Shown here: positions 24,200 through 33,439 of the stretch, one piece after another
Layout of the letters: each line of letters starts with the position of its first letter
Position numbering within the stretch: position 1 is the first letter of the stretch
Source of the DNA: Hyaloperonospora brassicae
Taxonomy: Eukaryota > Oomycota > Peronosporomycetes > Peronosporales > Peronosporaceae
Length of the DNA: 64,000 bases
Direction of reading: 5' to 3'
NCBI GenBank assembly: GCA_947650285.1
Contig: CANTFL010001444.1
Location: 186,001-250,000 of the forward strand
Notes under the pieces: model-generated
The model's input: only the letters and a program-made list of their open reading frames with translations
What the model was told of the DNA's origin: nothing
The model's database searches: none
Translations under genes and position numbers: made by a program

Positions 24200-24780
24200 A
24201 TGTCTCTCTAAATTTGATATGTGGTTTACGAATTTGAATTGTCGATAATGCCGCATTATGCAGGTGTCGACCTCATCCTCAAGACGGCTTTCATGGAGCC
24301 ATCCGGCATCCGACTGGACTCGTTCAACGCGCAGCAAAACTATCAGAAAACACCGCCACTCCTCTAGCGAGGTTGGAGAGATAAGTCGACGACGTGACAT
24401 ACGGAGACGAGCTCGCTATATGCCTAGCTTTCTCGCTAGATGTCAAGAACCGGTTGCTCGAAGGGTTCTGGTTGCAACGCAAACAACCCATCAAATCAAT
24501 TCATGAGCCATGGATTCGTCGGCTACCCACATTTTTGACGACCGTGATATAGAAAAGGAAAGCGATAACAGCGATTGTACGGCTATCAAAGTCTTGACGA
24601 GAAGTGGTTCGTGTACAGCGCACTTGCCAGTTTGGAATGGCTACCACACGAAGTGCTACCGCGAGACGACGGTAACATCAGACTAAATGCGTCGAAGATT
24701 TACTACGACATGTGTCAGCATATAAAATTGTAGTGTAGAGATAATTGTTAAAATAAGGACGAAAGCAGCGTTCAGGATGG
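24200..24780 (+). pseudogene. Protease segment of element C (relic)
   Basis: Contains FMEPSGIRLDSFNA at about 24290-24335, matching the M-x-P-A-G-V-R-L-D-L-F-N motif after the protease core in this gypsy family. Further on, WFVYSALASLEWLPHEVLPR followed by DDGNIRLNASK matches the segment before RT. The catalytic triplet is not recognisable. Several stops and frame changes occur. Confidence 0.5.
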
Positions 24781-25304
24781 TTGAGTTAACAACCGCCTGC
24801 TGTCTAGCGACGAGCTTACACACATCTTTCTGAGTAATGCGAAGGGATGATCACGTTTATTGAAATACCAGATAGGTATGACATAGTAGTCGAGGTACCA
24901 CGGGAGTGCTTCGAAGATGGTTCAACACCGACCTAGATGGATCGTGCACACGATACGAAGAGCAACACGTTACTGAGCGACACGACACCCACCACAACCT
25001 CAGTCAACACTGCTTTCGGGGGGAAACTGTGCTAAGCAACATTGAAGGAGGGTGATGGTGATGGTATAGACCCATGACAGTAAGCTCGACTCGACGAGTC
25101 ATGCTAGGCAGATGGTCAAGTTGATACCAGAAAGGATTTTCGCCGATCGACTCGACGACAGGCGGGGTAGATCCCATACAACGATGAAAGGGAATTGGTC
25201 ACACTTTGACGACCTAGACCGCCTATTCCTGTTTGCGTTAAAGACGTCGATGCGACAAATACAGAGACCGATCAACGCATCCTCCAATCGGTACATCGAA
25301 CTTT

Positions 25305-25695
25305 TGTAACGGGGCAGACCGTTACATGAAATTGTCACTTTAAGAAAAGTGACAGTAAAGAATATGAAGTTGAATATTCTGTAAACAATATCACCGAAGC
25401 GGTGATATTGAAGGGTCGACCAAAGAGTCGGTTTATTGGTTGATATCTTGATGATATCAACCCACCAATCGCCGCAAGACGCGCGCAATGAGTGGTGACG
25501 AGACGTCACCATACACTCAGTTATATTAGCATAATTAAGCTAAGTCAAACAGAGAGACAGTAGTTAAACGACTTAATTATATTAATATAACAGTTCTGCT
25601 TTTACCCTACCTATTCTTCCTCGCTTGCCTTTAGTACGTCTGTCGGGGCACCGATACCCTTGCGTTTATTTCACGCAAGGGTGTGCCCCGTTACA
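25305..25695 (+). repeat. 5' LTR of element B (391 bp)
   Basis: TGTAACGG...CCGTTACA termini. The first 22 bases form a hairpin (arms TGTAACGG/CCGTTACA). Same internal hairpins as the LTRs of A. About a dozen differences from the 3' LTR, mostly in the last 100 bp. Confidence 0.93.
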
Positions 25696-25697
25696 CC

Positions 25698-25715
25698 TGG
25701 TAGCACTTTGTAGCC
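25698..25715 (+). other. Primer-binding site of element B
   Basis: TGGTAGCACTTTGTAGCC starts two bases after the LTR. It is identical to the site in A. The tRNA was not identified. Confidence 0.55.
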
Positions 25716-25739
25716 CTTCCAAGGACCACAACATCCAAC

Positions 25740-26894
25740 ATGAACATGTTGGATGATGAAGAGACCTTTCACGCCACGCGTGAAGGGTTTACCCATTTGA
25801 GTGACATCGAATGGGGTGCGGTAGAACGAATGAGTTCTACCGTAGGCGAGCTCGTCGTCAGCGCCATGTTGGAGTCTCTAGACAGAGACCAACAACATGC
25901 CGCTATAGCCAAGTTCATCCAAAATGAACTTGTCGCCGAAAGGGAGAAAGTAGCCTTGCTTCACTAGCAAGGCTCTCAACAGGCCGAGCAGTTGAGAGAA
26001 CTCGGTGCTCAACAGACAGAGCTGTTGAGACAGCATCAATTCAATGCTGCTGTAGGCGGGACGGCGCATGCGCGTCGTTCCGAGGTCATGTAGGTTGACA
26101 TCTCCAAGTACAGTGGAGTTCCGGAAGACTCCCTGTTACTATGGTTTGTCGAACTCGACAGAGCCTTAAGGGCTCGTCGCGTCGAAGATGAGCAAATTAA
26201 ACTCACATTTGCTCAGACCCACTTGGCAGGGCGTGCCCAAACTTGGTCCCTGGGACTCGAGAGTAGCAACCCACATGTGTTTAGGTCGCTAGATGACTTC
26301 AAGTCCCGGCTCAGACAAACGTTTGAGCCGCCACGAGCTGAGTTCAGGGCTCGTTCTGAGCTCCTGAAACTCAAGCAGGGTAAGCGTGATGTGCACGCTT
26401 ACGCACAACATATACGACTCCTAGCGAGTAGTATAACTGCCAACCCAGTTCATGAACACACGTTGATTACGGTGTTCATGCAAGGGCTTGCGGAAGGGCC
26501 CGTCAGGAGCCACCTGTTCCGCCTTGAGATGAATACGCTTGAAGAAGCGATATCAGCCGCGGAACAGGAAGACTATAGCATAAGACAGGCTCATGCTAGC
26601 TCAAACTCTTACCGTCCAACGAGACGACAAGAGACCAGAGGTCCAGAACCAATGAACCTCTGCTATGTTGAGAGCGAGATACCTCGCTCTTCAAACAACA
26701 AGCGATTGCAGAGGTGCAATCGCTGTCAGAAGTTAGGGCACTACGCATACGAGTGTAGTGCTCCACGCCCAATACCAAACAGTACTGAGCAAAATGGACG
26801 ACCATTCGCCAGAAAGGGCAATGGGCGTGGGTCCAGCGCTGTTGCGAAGCCGCAACAGCGAGACGGACCATCAAAAAATGGTCGGGGTCAGTAG
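25740..26894 (+). pseudogene. Gag of element B, one frame with two TAG codons
   Basis: A single 385-codon frame from the ATG at 25740 to the TAG at 26892-26894, interrupted only by TAG at 25965-25967 (shared with A) and TAG at 26091-26093 (private). Residues 1-75 form an N-terminal segment (SDIEWGAVERMSSTVGELVV). A Gln-rich stretch follows. Capsid segment from about residue 120 (KYSGVPEDSLLLWFVELDRA; FMQGLAEGPVRSHLFRLEMN). CCHC knuckle CNRCQKLGHYAYEC near residue 330, and a basic tail. It would package RNA and bind nucleic acid. The last codons overlap the frameshift signal into pol. Confidence 0.85.
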
Positions 26895-26913
26895 GGGCGG
26901 AGCGCCCTACTGA
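26873..26913 (+). promoter_or_regulatory. -1 programmed frameshift signal between gag and pol
   Basis: Heptamer A AAA AAT at 26873-26879 in the gag frame (TCA AAA AAT), spacer of 8 bases (26880-26887), then a perfect 9-bp stem (26888-26896 with 26905-26913) and an 8-base loop. The gag TAG (26892-26894) lies within the 5' arm. After a -1 slip, decoding resumes at 26879 in the frame that stays open through protease to 28156. Heptamer, spacing and downstream stem all fit the known model for -1 ribosomal frameshifting. Activity is inferred. Confidence 0.75.
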
Positions 26914-28156
26914 TCTAGCAACCTCAAGAGAATTTGCAAATATCTTGACGAAAGTTGCTCCAGACACACAATCATTGTGTGTCTCTGCACCTGGTGATGA
27001 CGTTTCGCTCATCACCTTGAAGTTGGAAGCGAAGAATGATTTGTCGCTTCGTGCCCTAGTAGACTGTGGGGCATCGAACAACTTTGTTCGACGCCAGTCA
27101 CTAGACGGTCGTAGGCCCAAGTTCGTTGAGCGCGACATTCCCCTCACAAGGATGACGGTGCGCCTTGCAACAGGCGCATCGATTACCGTTAAGAAACGTG
27201 TAGTCGGAATCCACTACACGTTGGAGGGCGAACAGTACGATGATGACTTCATCGTACTAGATCTGGATGACAAATTTGATGTCATCCTGGGATTACCTTG
27301 GCTCAGAAAGTACGAGCCAAGGGTGAGCTGGCAGCATAGATACGTGAAGATGCCTGCCACTTGTTCATCAGATGGCCATCTGATGAACATCTTGGAGCGT
27401 CCACAAGCGTGTGGATGTTCTGCGAGTGAGTGCGATGGCCTCACTTGCGGTTCGGTCGTTAGCACGACTGCACAAGATCACAGTGTAGTTGATCACTACA
27501 CTGTGGAGCAAGCTCCCGGCGACTGTATAGAAGTACAGGCTGCGCCGAAGGTCCACCACTCGAACAAGTCGAGTGGACCGGGACATGGATGCATGCCTAG
27601 CAGGCAGCATCTTAGACATAAGAAACCTGTTGTCCCCAAAGGGCAACATGGAAATCCTAGGTCGACTGGAGAGTCGACCGTAGAGGATCGGTCCCTGACT
27701 GTGGTTGCACAGCTACAGTCAGAAGACGTCGAGGGAATAAGTCCTCACGTACTTGAGGAAGGAATTCCTCAAGAGTCACTTGCTGAAGGATTAGACCTTC
27801 AGCAACCTGTGGAAAGAAGTTCCCAGGAAGTAACCGAGACGTTGAACGTCTTGGTTAATGACGGATCAAGCGTAGGCGCTTATACGATTGATCTGATTGT
27901 GCCTCCGAGGTTAACTTCGGAGATAACTCAGTTGCCAACGCTAGAACCGAAACGGTTCTTGCGTGATCTGCGTAGTGGCAAAGTCATGCAGATCTGCATA
28001 CTAGTCACAGAGGATGAGTATGTGGCCGATATTCGGTCGGCAACAGTATTTGCTGAGAACGACCGGGTTCTTAGCAGCTCATCGATGGACGAAAGTGTCC
28101 TCGATGAGAAGACTCGGATTGAGCGATACGCGTCCCAATCCTGGGAGTCACTTTAG
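26879..28156 (+). CDS. Protease and linker of element B (-1 frame of gag)
   Basis: Open frame reached from gag by -1 frameshift; it has no ATG of its own near the start. Retropepsin: SLRALVDCGASNNFVRRQSL with D-C-G-A as catalytic triplet, MTVRLATGASITVKKRVVG, and FDVILGLPWLRKYEPRVSWQ with the I-L-G motif. The rest (about residues 140-400) is an acidic linker to RT with VVAQLQSEDVEGISPHVLEE and similar text. The enzyme would mature gag and pol. The frame ends at a TAG (after WESL) that A shares; RT continues beyond in the same and then another frame, so pol is broken here. Cys in the catalytic triplet is unusual. Confidence 0.8.
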   Translation, partial: WSGSVGAERPTDLATSREFANILTKVAPDTQSLCVSAPGDDVSLITLKLEAKNDLSLRALVDCGASNNFVRRQSLDGRRPKFVERDIPLTRMTVRLATGASITVKKRVVGIHYTLEGEQYDDDFIVLDLDDKFDVILGLPWLRKYEPRVSWQHRYVKMPATCSSDGHLMNILERPQACGCSASECDGLTCGSVVSTTAQDHSVVDHYTVEQAPGDCIEVQAAPKVHHSNKSSGPGHGCMPSRQHLRHKKPVVPKGQHGNPRSTGESTVEDRSLTVVAQLQSEDVEGISPHVLEEGIPQESLAEGLDLQQPVERSSQEVTETLNVLVNDGSSVGAYTIDLIVPPRLTSEITQLPTLEPKRFLRDLRSGKVMQICILVTEDEYVADIRSATVFAENDRVLSSSSMDESVLDEKTRIERYASQSWESL

Positions 28157-29094
28157 GCAAATCATTTGTATAAGGATTTGATCGAAACAGGGATGTGTTC
28201 CCTGAATCCGTCCCTTGCGAGTTGCCTAAGGACAAAGGCACTCGACACGAGATCGAGCTCAGACCGGGCTCGAAGTATTGTGTCATGAAGCAGTGTCCAC
28301 TGCCTCGTGAACAAGTACTAGCGATCGACAAGTTCTTTGCCGATCGCTTAGCAGCGGGCCATGTGAGGGAATCAACATCTTCTCACAGCTCTCCGACCTT
28401 CTGTGTGTGACATGCCACAGGAGAGTGGCGGATAGTGCACGCATTCAACAAATTGAACGCTGCAACGGTACCGGCTCAGACGCCGACACCGAGGAAGGAC
28501 GTAATCATAGATGGTATGTCAAAGAGTACCATCTTTTCGTCCATGGATCTGATGGATGGATTCTATCAGATCCTGATGCGTGAACGGGACATCCCGTACA
28601 CAGCAGTAAGCACCCCCAGCGGTATGCTGTGGGAGTGGCTAGTGATGCCACAGGGGCTGAGTAATGCCCCTACAACGTTCAACAGATGTGTTACAAATCT
28701 GTTGAGACCGGTGCGAGACTTCGCACCGAGTTACTTCGACGATGTGTTCGTCCATAGCCGGGCTATGGACGGAAAGACGGACGTTGAAGTTCACAGAGCT
28801 CAAGTCCGTAAGGTTCTTCACCTTATGCGCAAGCATAAGTTGTACGCCAACCTCAAGAAGTGTATATTCGCGGCTAGCGAAATACCACTTCTTGGGTGCA
28901 TCGTGGGTAAACACGGCGTACGCCCTGATCCCGAAAAGATCAAGGCGATCACCGACTGGCCAATGCCAGTCGATGTCAAGGTACTAAGGAAGTTCCTAGG
29001 CCTGGCGGCGTACTTGCACAAGTACTCGCGCAACTACGCCGAGATGACTTTTCATATTTCTTGCTTGCTCAAGAAAAATGTCAAGTGGTCATAG
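28157..29094 (+). pseudogene. Reverse transcriptase of element B
   Basis: Ty3/gypsy RT with a good catalytic box: YFDDVF (28732-28749), plus IPRKDV-like text (TPRKDVIIDGMSKSTIFSSM), MDLMDGFYQILMRERDIPY, GMLWEWLVMPQGLSNAPTTF and the thumb region ending LGLAAYLHKYSRNYAEMTFH. It starts after a shared TAG (28154-28156) and a shared frameshift near 28185, is cut by TGA at 28408-28410 (after PTFCV) and ends at TAG after KWS. The domain would copy RNA into cDNA. All breaks except the active-site change seen in A are common to both copies. Confidence 0.85.
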
Positions 29095-29499
29095 AACGCT
29101 GAGTGCCAGCGTTCCTTTGAGGGTATCAAGCAAAGCTTGATGCAGTCGCCGATATTGGCGATTGCAGATCAGGACAGACCATTTCATGTGGTCTGTGACG
29201 CCAGCGATTTTGCAATCGGCTGTGCGTTAATTCAGTTCGATGCAGATGGCGCAGAGCGCGTCGTCTGTTATCAGTCGCGTCAGCTGCAACCAGCTGAGCG
29301 TAATTATCCAGTGCATGACAAGGAACTCCTTGCCATGAAGTACGCACTGGCTAAGTTTCGCGTCTATCTCCTGGGATATAGACCGTTTGTTGTCTATGCG
29401 GACCATGCGTCATTACGCACGGCCGTGACCCGTCCACACCTCTCGCAAAGAATGGCGAGGTGGCTGTCTTTCTTCGCGGAGTATAACTTCTCCGTGTAG
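29095..29499 (+). pseudogene. RNase H of element B
   Basis: Continues RT after a TAG that replaces a Trp codon expected in KWSWNAE-like text. Contains HVVCDASDFAIGCALIQFD, YPVHDKELLAMKYALAKFRV and VVYADHASLRTAVTRPHLSQ, with catalytic Asp and Glu residues present, and ends MARWLSFFAEYNFSV followed by TAG. Ty3-type RNase H, degrading the RNA of the RNA-DNA hybrid. Same limits as in A. Confidence 0.85.
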
Positions 29500-31789
29500 T
29501 ATAAACCAGGACGACTCAATGTCGTCGCTGATGCGCTTTCGAGCAGGCCCGATTTCGAGCCGGACGCACAAATCAACAGTAAGGATAAGCCCACTGTTGC
29601 GACACTGTCAGTCAGTGTCCCGTCGTCAAGTTTACTTGACGACGTACGAAAGGCATACGCAGAAGATAAGGATCTTCTGCGATTAATGGATCATCTGGTG
29701 AATCCATCCAGTAAATCAATGAGGGATTTACCAGCTTTGTACCGATCCTCATCGGACCGGTACAGTACACGCAACGGATTGCTGCACTATACAGCTGTTG
29801 CCGACGACACGCCTCGTGTCGTCGTACCCGCTCATCATGATCTGCGTTTACGCATCATGTATGAGTGTCACGATGCGCCAACAGGCGGGCATCGTGAAGG
29901 AGAAAAGACTTTCCTCACAGTAAGTCGTGACTTTTACTGGCCACAACAGTATCAGTTTGAACGCAAGTACATACGTGCTTGCGAGGTTCGTCAACGGGTG
30001 AAGCCTAGTCCTTCATCCCGGGCGCCATTGCAGCCTCTGCGTGTTCCGGCAGAGTGCTGGCAGTCCGTTTCGATGGACTTCGTCTTCGGGTTTCCCGAAG
30101 ACGCTCACAAGAATAATGGTATTCTTGTGTTTGTTGACCGATTCAGCAAGATGGTGCATCTTGCTGCAGTCCCTGAGTCGACCAAGGCTCAAGGTTGTGC
30201 TCGTGTCTTTCTAGACACGGTCTTTAGACTCCACGGGTTACCCCGTGAACTCGTATCCGACCGTGACCCTCGGTTCACGGCGGCATTTTGTCAAACCGTG
30301 TTCCGCACATTGGGAACACGATTGAAGATGTCTACTTCTGACCATCCCGAAATAGATGGTCAGACGGAGCGAGCGAACCGTGTCCTCGAAGAGATACTTC
30401 GAGGATATCGTCCACTCGTTTCCGGGTTGGAGCGAATTCTTACCTATGTTGGAATTCGCCATCAATAATTCGGTGCATGCTTCCACACAGCACACACCGT
30501 TTTACGTGAATGGCCTACGCCATCCACGTGTGCCCACCCTTCTAGAGTGTGACTCTTGGATAAGGGGAAGAGGGACTCGCTCGAGCAAAAATCGTTTGGG
30601 CTCTTGCTCATCACGTGTCGACGCTAACGTCGTCACGTATGATGCCGATGTCGATCAAGTCGACATCGATGAAGAAGATCACCTCAGTAATAGCGTCGCC
30701 GCTATTACTGACTCGGATGATGATGATGATGCTGGTATATTCAGCATCGTCAACAATTATGCCAGCGAGGAAGAAGACAACCTCGCTGAAGAAGAGAACA
30801 ATCTCTTAGCAGTGCGCACGAAGCGCACTGAAAGACAAAACAAAGAGTCAGCAGAGAGCTTTCTGCTGACTCGAGAAGCGGTAGTCCGTTTCGTTCAGGA
30901 CGCCATCGCAAATGCGGTGGACCGTCAGAAACGGAACGCAGACAAGAATGGAAGAGCAAATGTTCTTTCATTTAAAGTTAATGACCTTGTACTACTGTCT
31001 ACGTTAAATTTACCTGGACATGCAGTCACTAGTGTTGGCAGTATTAAACTACTGCCGAAATACATTGAGCCAATTCTTGTGTTGCATCGCAAGGGCAATG
31101 CATACACACTCGAATTGCCACGTAAGATGCGCACGCATCCTACGTTTTACGTGGGGAGGCTCAGGCCGTACTGTCAGTACGAGCCTTCTTCTTCCGATGA
31201 AGATAGCCCCCTCGTTCAAGAACATCCATCAAGTTCTTGCGTTCGCGCTCCACACGATCCGTCTGGTCGCGCAGATATGATACCTCGGAACTCAACCGAG
31301 ATATCTCCCCGCGAGCTGTCTCCAGCTCGCCGAATAGGGAGCGGACATCCCGCTCGACCTGAAGCTGCGCTGTGGCATAATCGGCGCGATCCTTCGACCG
31401 ATCAGCCTCGCAATTATTGCAGTTCTTCCGCACGGTATCAGTCAAAGCGTAGCGCCGGTCGCGCTCGTGCTTCAAGTCATCGCGCAATTCATCGATTGCG
31501 CGATCCATCTCGTAAGGGTCGAGATGGTGAGCCGAATAATCTGGAGGAGGTCTTTCCTCCTCCACCACATCCTTTGGTGGATTCTCACGGTGATCAACGC
31601 TTTCTAGTGGAGCGTATCTTGAACCACTGTGACGATTCAGGATCAAGGACGAGCTACCTCGTCCAGTGGCAATGGTATCCACCCTCTTGGAACAGCTGGG
31701 AGCCCCGCTCTCAGATGTTGATGGATGTTGAAGGTCTCGTCCGCCAGTATGACGAGACCCATCCGATTGGTCCTCGGGCCCATCGGTAA
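29500..31789 (+). pseudogene. Integrase and chromodomain of element B (one frameshift)
   Basis: Order: zinc-binding region before KTFLTVSRDFYWPQQYQ, integrase core SMDFVFGFPEDAHKNNG and LVSDRDPRFTAAF, Glu region DHPEIDGQTERANRVLEE. An extra T near 30407 then ends this frame at 30468, and the proper frame continues from about 30400 to 31789: acidic linker, VLHRKGNAYTLELPRKMRT, Ser/Arg/Pro-rich stretch, then chromodomain ([43 protein letters not shown]) at about 31595-31770. The C-terminal 630 bp lie opposite the antisense gene. Unlike A, the chromodomain is complete. Confidence 0.85.
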
Positions 31790-32765
31790 ACACGCGCCCT
31801 AGGCGCTTGTAGATGGATTGCAAGTTTGCAATCGCGTCACGCATCTCCTCCAAGATGTGTGCCCTTCCCCAAGGCGAATTTAGGGAATACACGTCCCTAT
31901 GTGCACGCTGCGAGTTGCCAACACAACTCGCACAAGGGTCTCCCCATGTGAGGCATATAATGCCTGCCTCACTTGACAAACAGTGCAACCGGTACCTGGC
32001 ACCGGTTGGCGTTCGCTTTTCGAACCTGAGGCGTGTCGCCTCAAGTTTCTTGAGCCACCCTTCTCGTCCAAAATTCTTTACGTTTTGGACGAACGCGTTC
32101 CACGCAGCCAAAAGCGAGGCTTTGTCACGCTTTTGGTTGCTGTTGTACCATCGATGTCTAAGGAAGACATCGAGATAAAAGTCTTCTTCAGCGCGAAAGT
32201 TGCTCGCGCTGGGAGTCAAGCCGTGAAGCTCAGTCGCATCTAATCAGGGAATTCGATGGTGTTGGCTTGTCTCGTGAGACAAGCCATTGATGAGCCGTTC
32301 GGGCAAACGCCACGACTTCAGCTCATCATGCTTCACGGTGGTATCTTTGTTGGCACCACGGTTATCAGTATGACGATGGGTTGAACCATCGTCAGGTCGC
32401 TCGTGCGAAGGAGCACGAGCTGACTTCGGTGATAAGCACACATACTCATCATCAGATTCATCATCACTGCCGAACAGACTGTGTTGCAACTCACGAGTCC
32501 GTTTGTTCGGCAGTGGCATTGGCGAACACTGAGGCGTCGCCGGTGAGCGAGACGCCTCTGCAGCATTGCCCGAGTCAGGTACGTCTGACTCGCCAGAGTA
32601 GATGACCTCAATGTCGGGGTCGTCATGCGCACGCAGTGCTCTACCGCGTGCACCTGCAGCACCTCTTGCTGCAGGCGAAGAACGAGCAGCAGAAGACGAA
32701 TCATCTACCGCAGAAACTGGCACAGGCACAGACTCTGTGTGCCTTGAGTCACCCCGCATAGACAT
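31161..32765 (-). pseudogene. Antisense accessory gene of element B (one stop)
   Basis: Same 1605-bp opposite-strand frame as in A, starting 132 bp from the 3' LTR. A single TGA near 32244 (Pro-stop where A reads Pro-Leu) interrupts it. The following 352 codons (32219-31161) are open to the end, including the region where A is shifted. Segments: acidic, Ser/Pro-rich N-terminus with PDIEVIYSGESDVPDSG and SDDESDDEYV; central block FRAEEDFYLDVFLRHRWYNS and LKKLEATRLRFEKRTP; Cys-containing stretch CLTWGDPCASC; Pro/acid-rich spacer; C-terminal coiled coil (RSLFGELETARGEISRLSSE) ending in basic HRKKKARTDS, a possible nuclear targeting tail. The family was not recognised. It is not a shadow of pol in its first 970 bp, which lie beyond the pol stop. 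Confidence 0.75.
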
Positions 32766-32885
32766 GTTAACTATGCGAGGTCGACCGGAAAGTGAATGGA
32801 ACGGACCCAACAAGTGCTCCCTGTCCCAATGGTGACCAACGGGTGGCCGCCATTATTTTCGATAGTCACACGGTGACTATCAGTT

Positions 32886-32897
32886 AAGGGGGGGTGA
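32886..32897 (+). other. Polypurine tract of element B
   Basis: AAGGGGGGGTGA immediately before the LTR start TGTAACGG. Confidence 0.78.
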
Positions 32898-33288
32898 TGT
32901 AACGGGGCAGACCGTTACATGGAATTGTCACTTTAAGAAAAGTGACAGTAAAGAATATGAAGTTGAATATTCTGTAAACAATATCACCGAAGCGGTGATA
33001 TTGAAGGGTCGACCAAAGAGTCGGTTTATTGGTTGATATCTTGATGATATCAACCCACCAATCGCCGCAAGACGCGCGCAATGAGTGGTGACGAGACGTC
33101 ACCATACACTCAGTTATATTAGCATAATTAAGCTAAGTCAAACAGAGAGACAGTAGTTAAAAGACTTAATTATATTAATATAACAGTTCTGCTTTTACCC
33201 TACCTACGCTTCCTCGCTTGCCGTGTGTACGTCTTTCGGGGCACCGACACCCATGCGTTAAGTTCACGCAAGGGTGTGCCCCGTTACA
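32898..33288 (+). repeat. 3' LTR of element B (391 bp)
   Basis: Complete copy with TGTAACGG and CCGTTACA ends and the same set of hairpins as the 5' LTR. Confidence 0.93.
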
Positions 33289-33439
33289 ACCTATAATTAT
33301 ATCGAGAGTGTTCTTAGCTCAGTCTATTGTGCTCAAGGACTCAAGTTCTTACCGGATCTCACCGAGTTAGCAACAAACTAGATAATTATGCCGGGGCAAT
33401 GTGGTATGCACTGACCACACGAAAACTTAACGAGCAGAT

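Larger units (their letters stand above)
25305..33288 (+). mobile_element. Element B: Ty3/gypsy LTR retrotransposon, complete but defective
   Basis: Full-length copy with two 391-bp LTRs (about 97 percent identical by eye), primer-binding site, gag, -1 frameshift signal, protease, RT, RNase H, integrase, chromodomain, polypurine tract and an opposite-strand gene. It is inserted in the older element C, between protease and RT. The flanking 5-mers (ACTTT left, ACCTA right) do not match, so no clean target-site duplication is visible. Inactivating changes shared with A (gag TAG, pol TAG, TGA, TAG and TAG, one frameshift near 28185) show that its parent was already defective; a private frameshift in integrase lies near 30407. 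Confidence 0.93.
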
